The translations under genes and the position numbers were made by a program. The notes under the pieces are model-generated. The model was given only the letters and a program-made list of their open reading frames with translations. It was not told the DNA's origin and made no database searches. DNA of 12,229 bases, taken from contig CAZKBZ010000085.1 of the NCBI GenBank assembly GCA_964551175.1, positions 1 to 12,229 of the forward strand, written 5' to 3'. Shown here one piece after another: positions 7,255-12,229 of this stretch. Each line of letters starts with the position of its first letter. The stretch's first letter is position 1. The DNA comes from Desulfobulbus_C sp964551175. GTDB lineage: Bacteria; Desulfobacterota; Desulfobulbia; Desulfobulbales; Desulfobulbaceae.

Positions 7255-8316
7255 GTGGAAACCGGAGAGTACAAGTTCTCAGACATCATAGCTGATCCGT
7301 CCGTCAGGGAAAGGTGGGAAAAAGTTCGCAGATATTTTTTCCTGCGCGAATCAACCTATGATATGACCAATCGCTGCAATATCCGCTGTGAAGGCTGTTA
7401 TTATTTTGAAGGCGAAAAACAGTTTGCCGTTGAAAACAAAGATCCGGCTGCCTGGAAAGATCTGTTGACGGCAGAAAAAGAACGGGGCATCACCTTTGTT
7501 GTCCTGGCCGGCGCCGAGCCTTCCCTGGTACCGGAGTTGTGCCGTACCTGTTATGAAACCATTGATCTGGGAGCCATTGCCACAAACGGTATCAGGGCTA
7601 TTCCTGCAGATATCGGTTACAGGATTCATATCTCTGTCTGGGGCAATGATCAGACCAGCAGGGATATCCGCGGGGCAAAGGATATGCTGGTGCAGCAGAT
7701 GGCAAATTACAAAGAGGATCCCAGAGCTGTTTTCGTGTACACCTTTACCCCGGTCAATATAGACCAGGCCCGGGAGGTAACCAGGCTGCTGGCAGACAAT
7801 GGCCAGAACATCACCTTTAACATGTTTTCCTCACCCGTGGGCTACACGGGCCCCCTGCGCCATACTGCGGAAACCCTGGCCCGGACCCGGGACGCCATGA
7901 CCACGCTCCTGCAGGAGTACCCGGAAACGGTGGTCTATTCTCATTACAATATCGTTGCCCATACCCATGAAAAGGGTCTGCATGATGTGTTTTCCTGCTC
8001 CTATCCCCGGATGAACCCGTCCACAGCCATCGGCCTGGGCAGGTCGTTTCGGCAGTACCGCACGGATCTGCAGTGGGACCGGGATGCAGCATGCTGCGTT
8101 CCTGATACCGATTGCGCGGACTGCCGTCATTACGCGGCAGGCAGTGCCGTGGTGACCGCCCGCATGTATCGTCATGCTTCCAACCCTGAACATTTCAAAG
8201 CCTGGCTGGACTATGTTGATACCTATCTGGCTGTCTGGGTCATGGGGTATGAAAAAGGAGAAAACCTTTGTGATGACCTTGTAATGCCTCCGGATGATGA
8301 TTCGCAACACGGATGA
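7255..8316 (+). CDS. Radical SAM enzyme 1 of a tandem pair, C-terminal Cys cluster
   Basis: A 353-residue radical SAM protein. The [4Fe-4S]/SAM motif is C-x3-C-x2-C at Cys41, Cys45 and Cys48 (NRCNIRCEGC). The SAM-contacting GGEP motif is degenerate, reading AGAEPSL. A second Cys group follows: Cys248 (FSCSY) and CC-x5-C-x2-C (Cys280, 281, 287, 290). This could bind an auxiliary Fe-S cluster, as in SPASM-type proteins, although the domain is short. The start is GTG at 7255 with AGGGA about 11 nt upstream; the first ATG would lose the N-terminus. It is paralogous to the next gene: shared Y-D-x-T-x-R-C-N-x-R-C, a W-G region followed by RG, Y-x-D-P and Y-T-x-T-P segments. The substrate is unknown; the context points to an ACP-bound acyl chain or a lipid (inference). 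Confidence 0.9.
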   Translation: METGEYKFSDIIADPSVRERWEKVRRYFFLRESTYDMTNRCNIRCEGCYYFEGEKQFAVENKDPAAWKDLLTAEKERGITFVVLAGAEPSLVPELCRTCYETIDLGAIATNGIRAIPADIGYRIHISVWGNDQTSRDIRGAKDMLVQQMANYKEDPRAVFVYTFTPVNIDQAREVTRLLADNGQNITFNMFSSPVGYTGPLRHTAETLARTRDAMTTLLQEYPETVVYSHYNIVAHTHEKGLHDVFSCSYPRMNPSTAIGLGRSFRQYRTDLQWDRDAACCVPDTDCADCRHYAAGSAVVTARMYRHASNPEHFKAWLDYVDTYLAVWVMGYEKGENLCDDLVMPPDDDSQHG

Positions 8317-8364
8317 ACATGCATATATGAATTGAACATTCCTAACCCCTGATCAAAAACTCCT

Positions 8365-9363
8365 ATGAAAACCGTCAGCTCCCTGCTCGATGAACACTGG
8401 TACGAGCGGTATAAAAAAATTTCAAAGCTCAATATCCGCAGCTCAATTTACGATGTGACCGATCGTTGCAACCTGCGCTGCAAGGGCTGTTTTTTCTTTT
8501 CTTCGGGTGAACACGAGGTGGCAAAAGAGGAAACAGACATCAATAAATGGCACAGTTTTGTTGAGAAGGAAATGGATCGGGGGGTAAACTTGGCCATTCT
8601 CATCGGCGGAGAACCGACCCTGTGCATGGACCGGATCGAGGCTTTTTATACGCGGCTGCCCACCTTCTGTGCCACCAACGGTTTGATCAAGCTGGACCGT
8701 ACCCGTTTTCCGGATCTGATGGTCGGCCTGTCCCTGTGGGGGGACGAAGAGGATGAGAAAACACTCAGGGGCAAGGATACCTTTAAAATTTCCAGCAAAA
8801 ATTACGAGGGCGATCCCCATACCTATTACCTGTATACCATTACCCCCAAACAGCTGGGCAAGACAGAAAAAATTATTCAAAAGATCAGGGACGTGGGGGT
8901 AAAGGTCCATGTGCAGTTGCTGTCCAACGATGAAGGCGTGGACGGTTTCTCCTGGCAGCCCGAAGAGTTGATCGACATACGGGCGGAAATGGATGATATG
9001 CTGGACAACTATCCGGATACGCTTGTCTCCTGCAGATACTATCATGAGATCATCACCACAGGCAGGATGCTGGGCCGGACCTTTGGCTGGATGGAATGCC
9101 CGTCGGTCACCGAGCCCATTGATAAACGTGATCCCCGGCCCAAAAGACTGACCAATTTCATCCGCTGGGCCTCGGACCTGGAAACCATGCATCGCTGCTG
9201 CACCTCGGAAACCCGGGACTGTTCCACCTGCAAGGATGGAGCCGCCCACATGAGCTGGGTGATGGTAAACAAACGGGCCCACATCAAGACAACACAAGAT
9301 CTGCAGAACTGGATAGAGGTGTATGAGATGTTTGCCAAACTCTATCAGTTCATCCCCTGGTAA
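8365..9363 (+). CDS. Radical SAM enzyme 2 of a tandem pair, C-terminal Cys cluster
   Basis: A 332-residue radical SAM protein with C-x3-C-x2-C at Cys35, Cys39 and Cys42 (DRCNLRCKGC) and an intact GGEPTL motif. The C-terminal Cys pattern CC-x6-C-x2-C (Cys278, 279, 286, 289) and a further Cys in MECPS mirror radical SAM 1, so an auxiliary cluster is likely in both. Sequence similarity along the whole length marks the two genes as a tandem duplication that has diverged. No B12 domain is present. The 48 nt between the pair contain no Shine-Dalgarno that I can see. The TAA stop (9361-9363) is the first base triplet of hairpin repeat copy B; without that insertion the frame would read one residue further (see findings). 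Likely modifies the acyl product (inference). Confidence 0.9.
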   Translation: MKTVSSLLDEHWYERYKKISKLNIRSSIYDVTDRCNLRCKGCFFFSSGEHEVAKEETDINKWHSFVEKEMDRGVNLAILIGGEPTLCMDRIEAFYTRLPTFCATNGLIKLDRTRFPDLMVGLSLWGDEEDEKTLRGKDTFKISSKNYEGDPHTYYLYTITPKQLGKTEKIIQKIRDVGVKVHVQLLSNDEGVDGFSWQPEELIDIRAEMDDMLDNYPDTLVSCRYYHEIITTGRMLGRTFGWMECPSVTEPIDKRDPRPKRLTNFIRWASDLETMHRCCTSETRDCSTCKDGAAHMSWVMVNKRAHIKTTQDLQNWIEVYEMFAKLYQFIPW

Positions 9364-9466
9364 GCAGCCACGGGCACCGCATCTTCGCGTGATTGTTCCT
9401 GTTTGCATAGGGCGACTATAGCGAGCAGGAACAATCACACAAATCTACGGCACCCGTGGCCGCTTA
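9361..9466 (+). repeat. Palindromic repeat element, copy B (106 bp)
   Basis: A long imperfect inverted repeat: left arm 9361-9410, loop GGCGA (9411-9415), right arm 9416-9466. About 40 of the 50 left-arm bases pair, with one bulge. The best-paired stretch is GTGATTGTTCCTG against CAGGAACAATCAC. The ends are TA...TA (9361-9362 and 9465-9466). Read on the plus strand it begins inside the stop codon of radical SAM 2 and lies 56 bp before KS2. It is a diverged copy of the element at 1464-1574, in the same orientation relative to the gene it follows. It has no U-tract and no coding capacity. Confidence 0.88.
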
Positions 9467-9522
9467 TTAGCCGGAGTAAGTCGGTACCGCACAGCTATGA
9501 ATTTATATAAGAGTAAGATTTA

Positions 9523-10773
9523 ATGGCTTCTCGTAATCCGGTCATTGTCGGCTATGATGCCATCTCTCCACTGGGCAGCGATCTTGACAGCCAATGGCAG
9601 CGGGCCTTAAATGGAGAAAGCGGGATCGGACCACTGACCCGTTTTTCCATGGATCGGGATTTTCCGGTCCGCATTGCCGGTCAGGTGCCCGATATTGACG
9701 ATCTGGATTATCCGTTTCTTACCGCCCGCCATCAGGCGGCCTGGAGTTCTCCGGTGTTCAAGTACGGTATGCTCTCGGTTCAGCGGGCCCTGGAGCGAAG
9801 TGGCATTGCAGTAACACCTGAACTCTCTGCCCGGATAGGGGTCACCTACAGTTCCGCCATCGGTGGCCTTGATGCGGTACTGACTGCCGATCGGAGACTG
9901 CAGCAGGAAAACAAACTCCCTCACCCCTACGCCAATCCCAACTCCTGCATCAATATGGTGGGAGGGAAAATCGCCATCCAGGTCCAGGCACGGGGACCGA
10001 TTGTCTCCACAATCACCGCCTGTGCAACCGGTCTTACCTCCATGATTATCGGGGCCATGCTACTTGCCCAGGACAGGGCGGATGTCGTTATCTGCGGTGC
10101 AGTGGATTTTGCCCTTGTTGAGCCCATTGTGGCCGGATTTTCCACTATGAACGCTACCTATTCGCCCAAAGAGGGCAGGGAACATGATCCTCCTGCAACT
10201 GCCAGCAGACCGTTTTCAGTAAACCGGCGCGGCTTTGTTCTCTCCGAGGGCGCCGGTGCCGTGATCCTGACGACTGAAGATTTTGCCCAGACTCACGGGC
10301 TGAACTGTTTAGTTGAACTGGCCGGCTGGTCCATGACTTCGGATGCCCATCACTTTGTTGCACCCCATTTTGAAACCGTGCGTCGCTGTATTGCTGAGGC
10401 GGTGACTGATGCCGGTCTGGAGCCGGTTGACATTGATGCTGTCAATGCACATGCCGCTTCAACCCGGGTGGGGGACAAGGTGGAGTCTGATGCCCTGCAC
10501 GCGGTTTTCGACAAAGGGCTGCCACCGGTCTGTGCCAATAAGTCTCTGCTGGGACATGCCATGGGAGCCTCCAGCGTCATTGAATCCATTCTTGCCATAA
10601 AGGGTATGCAGGACAGTCTGCTGCCGCCCACCATCAACTACACGCCTGATCCTGAAATCAGGATCGACTGTGTGGCTGAAGGCAGGCGCAGCCTTGAGCA
10701 GGAATTTGTGCTCAAAAACAGTTTCGGCTTTGGCGGCTGCAATTCCTGTGTTGTCTTTCGGAGGGTTGCCTAA
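9523..10773 (+). CDS. FabF-like ketosynthase KS2
   Basis: A 416-residue condensing enzyme with a full FabF-type active site: Cys167 in TACATG, His310, Lys340 and His345 (NKSLLGH), and the NSFGFGG loop near the C-terminus. It should extend acyl-ACP with malonyl-ACP. The motif after the first catalytic His is HAAST instead of the usual HGTST, which is uncommon. Length is normal for FabF. The ATG at 9523 follows a purine-rich stretch (AAGAGTAAG) but no strong Shine-Dalgarno. It lies downstream of repeat copy B and is followed 61 nt later by another FabF-like gene. The two may work as a KS-KS heterodimer or act on different chain lengths (inference). Both keep the nucleophile, so neither is a classical chain length factor. 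Confidence 0.93.
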   Translation: MASRNPVIVGYDAISPLGSDLDSQWQRALNGESGIGPLTRFSMDRDFPVRIAGQVPDIDDLDYPFLTARHQAAWSSPVFKYGMLSVQRALERSGIAVTPELSARIGVTYSSAIGGLDAVLTADRRLQQENKLPHPYANPNSCINMVGGKIAIQVQARGPIVSTITACATGLTSMIIGAMLLAQDRADVVICGAVDFALVEPIVAGFSTMNATYSPKEGREHDPPATASRPFSVNRRGFVLSEGAGAVILTTEDFAQTHGLNCLVELAGWSMTSDAHHFVAPHFETVRRCIAEAVTDAGLEPVDIDAVNAHAASTRVGDKVESDALHAVFDKGLPPVCANKSLLGHAMGASSVIESILAIKGMQDSLLPPTINYTPDPEIRIDCVAEGRRSLEQEFVLKNSFGFGGCNSCVVFRRVA

Positions 10774-10834
10774 TCGGTTGCAACTCTGAGGTAATGATAA
10801 TGTTTAGTTACACGAACTTTGATCGGTTTAGCTG

Positions 10835-12100
10835 ATGCGGCAACCACTGAATAGACGGGTTTTTGTTACCGGCTACGGTGCGGCAACCCCCCTGGGCAAC
10901 ACCTTTGCCCGTACCTGGCAGGCTGCTGAGGCGGGCAGGGCAGGTTTTCGTCGGTTAAGCCGTTGTGAAACAACATCACGAAGCAATGTGGTGGGTGAAA
11001 TTCCGGATTGGAATCCGCAGGATTTTGACTATGTCACCCGTAAAGAGGCATCGATCTGGGATGCGGCCTACGTGTTTCTCACCATGGAAACCTGTCGGCA
11101 GGCCCTGGCCCACGCCGGTCTGGAGATTGACTCCAAAAGCGGACCCAGAACCGCCTGCCTGATCGGTTCAGCCTTAAACGGTGTTGATTCCTACCGGATC
11201 GGTATGGATAACTATGTCAACCGGGGACCGTTCAAAGTCAGCCCCTACCTGCTGCCCAATCTCTGTGCCAATCTGCCCTCGGGTAAGGCTGGGATGCTGC
11301 TCGGATTTACCGGGCCGATTTTTTCACCCCAGGGAGCCTGCGCATCCGGCAACCATGCCATTGGACTCGGTGCCCGGATGATCCGGGACGGCGACTGTGA
11401 TTTTGCCCTGGTCGGCGGTGTGGAAACCTGTCTGGTGCCGGAGATCATCCAGGGGTTTGCCAATATGCTGGCCACCATCAAGGTGGGACCGGAAGACCGG
11501 GCCAGTGATGATCCTGCCCAGGCCTCGCGTCCCTTCAGCCGGGATCGCAAAGGATTTGTTCTGGCCGAGGGTGCTGGAGTGCTGGTGCTTGCGGCAGAGG
11601 AGATGATTGCTTCCCGCGGTATGCAGCCCCTGGCCGAGATCAGGGGAATCGGCTGGACCTCGGATGCCAACCACTTTACCCGGCCGAACCGGGATACCGT
11701 TATTCGGGCCATGCAGGAGGCCATTTACGATGCCGAGCTCATGCCCGATGATATTGGTGCTGTGAATGCTCACGGTACCTCCACGCCCAAAGGTGACAGT
11801 ACCGAGGTGGAATGTCTGCGTACGGTTTTCGGCGATCATCTGAGCAATATTCCGGTGACCGCCAATAAGTCCCAGGTCGGTCACAGCCTGGGGGCTTCGG
11901 CCGCCATTGAGGCAATTCTGGGTATTGAAGCCATGCAGCGCGGTCTGGTACTGCCCACGGTCAATCATCTCCCTGATCCCGACTTTGCAGACCTGGATGT
12001 AGTGCCGGATGCAGCCCGCAGACACGACTACGAGTTTTTTCTTTCCAATTCGTTCGGCTTTGGCGGCACCAACTGCTGTATCGTGTTCAGGGGAGTATGA
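10835..12100 (+). CDS. FabF-like ketosynthase KS3
   Basis: A 421-residue condensing enzyme with Cys169 (GACASG), His313 in NAHGTST, Lys345 and His350 (NKSQVGH), and the NSFGFGGTN loop. The set is complete, so it should be catalytically competent. The nucleophile elbow reads PQGACASG rather than the STACxxG of KS1 and KS2, which marks it as a different subfamily from KS1. It is similar in overall design to KS2 (matching R-x-F-S-x-x-R-x-G-F-V-L-x-E-G-A-G and SDAxHF segments), so the pair probably arose by duplication. The ATG at 10835 has no visible Shine-Dalgarno. It is the last gene of the rightward arm in this window. FabF-like genes next to radical SAM genes are also a feature of proposed ladderane loci. 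Confidence 0.93.
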   Translation: MRQPLNRRVFVTGYGAATPLGNTFARTWQAAEAGRAGFRRLSRCETTSRSNVVGEIPDWNPQDFDYVTRKEASIWDAAYVFLTMETCRQALAHAGLEIDSKSGPRTACLIGSALNGVDSYRIGMDNYVNRGPFKVSPYLLPNLCANLPSGKAGMLLGFTGPIFSPQGACASGNHAIGLGARMIRDGDCDFALVGGVETCLVPEIIQGFANMLATIKVGPEDRASDDPAQASRPFSRDRKGFVLAEGAGVLVLAAEEMIASRGMQPLAEIRGIGWTSDANHFTRPNRDTVIRAMQEAIYDAELMPDDIGAVNAHGTSTPKGDSTEVECLRTVFGDHLSNIPVTANKSQVGHSLGASAAIEAILGIEAMQRGLVLPTVNHLPDPDFADLDVVPDAARRHDYEFFLSNSFGFGGTNCCIVFRGV

Positions 12101-12126
12101 CAGTCTCAGGTAGTTACAAAAGGGTG

Positions 12127-12161
12127 CCTTGAAAAATTAGAATTTTCGTTCGAGATCAAGG
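12127..12161 (+). repeat. Small AT-rich inverted repeat after KS3
   Basis: CCTTGA (12127-12132) pairs with TCAAGG (12156-12161), and inside it AAAATT pairs with AATTTT around an AG. It is AT-rich with no following T-run, so it is a poor candidate for an intrinsic terminator. Confidence 0.3.
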
Positions 12162-12162
12162 A

Positions 12163-12221
12163 ACAGGAAAATTTAAAAGCGCAGCATATTAGTCATATGT
12201 GAGCATTTTTCATTTTCCTGT
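12163..12221. repeat. Inverted repeat in the 3' flank
   Basis: ACAGGAAAAT (12163-12172) pairs with ATTTTCCTGT (12212-12221), and inner CATAT (12185-12189) with ATATG (12195-12199) around the loop TAGTC. About 20 of 27 arm positions match. It does not share the core of the elements at 1464 and 9361. It may act as a transcript-end hairpin or be another short palindromic element. Together with the preceding 60 bases it fills the 129-base gene-free right end. Confidence 0.4.
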
Positions 12222-12229
12222 GACACAGA

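Noticed and set aside
8443..9438. Minus-strand open frame of 331 residues opposite radical SAM 2
   Set aside because: It is the antisense shadow of a gene with intact radical SAM motifs and has no family features of its own; it also runs into the repeat.
9361..9466. Reading copy B simply as a rho-independent terminator
   Set aside because: The stem is far longer than a terminator, no T-run follows on either strand, and a diverged copy exists elsewhere.

Overview
The window holds a type II fatty-acid/polyketide-style biosynthetic locus: ketosynthases, acyl carrier proteins, a ketoreductase and two different hotdog dehydratases, combined with three radical SAM enzymes and two envelope proteins. 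The inventory of two ACPs, two DHs (an ApeP-like and an ApeI-like one), a FabG-type KR, a KS plus chain-length-factor unit, a LolA-like carrier and a small lipoprotein matches the core of aryl-polyene (APE) clusters of Gram-negative bacteria. The B12-binding radical SAM protein and the tandem pair of smaller radical SAM enzymes beside FabF-like KSs are instead reminiscent of the candidate ladderane-lipid genes of anammox bacteria and of a related cluster recalled from Desulfotalea-type sulfate reducers. The LolA-like protein and lipoprotein point to a Gram-negative host. A Desulfobacterota-type host is plausible but is an inference from gene content only.

Layout. A leftward arm (positions 2752 to 160) reads: ApeP-like dehydratase, FabG-like ketoreductase, a ~110-bp hairpin repeat, LolA-like carrier, lipoprotein. 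A ~180-bp divergent control region (2753-2933) with a 16-bp perfect palindrome separates it from the rightward arm (2934 to 12100): ACP1, KS fused to a CLF-like domain (3' end lost in a 100-N gap), B12-binding radical SAM (5' end lost in the same gap), ApeI-like dehydratase, ACP2, radical SAM 1, radical SAM 2, a second hairpin repeat, FabF-like KS2, FabF-like KS3. The first 159 and last 129 bases carry no gene I can support.

Proposed working (inference). The KSs extend ACP-bound chains, FabG reduces the 3-keto group and the dehydratases introduce double bonds, giving a polyunsaturated or otherwise specialised acyl chain. The radical SAM enzymes would then modify the chain (methylation, C-C bond formation, ring closure or desaturation). 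The LolA-like protein and lipoprotein would help move or anchor the lipid product at the outer membrane. No aromatic starter enzyme, MMPL exporter, acyltransferase or glycosyltransferase is visible, so the product cannot be read from this window.

The least expected signal is non-coding. Two ~105-111 bp imperfect palindromes (1464-1574 and 9361-9466) are diverged copies of one element, lie in the same orientation directly at the stop codons of the genes they follow, and show compensatory base-pair changes between copies.
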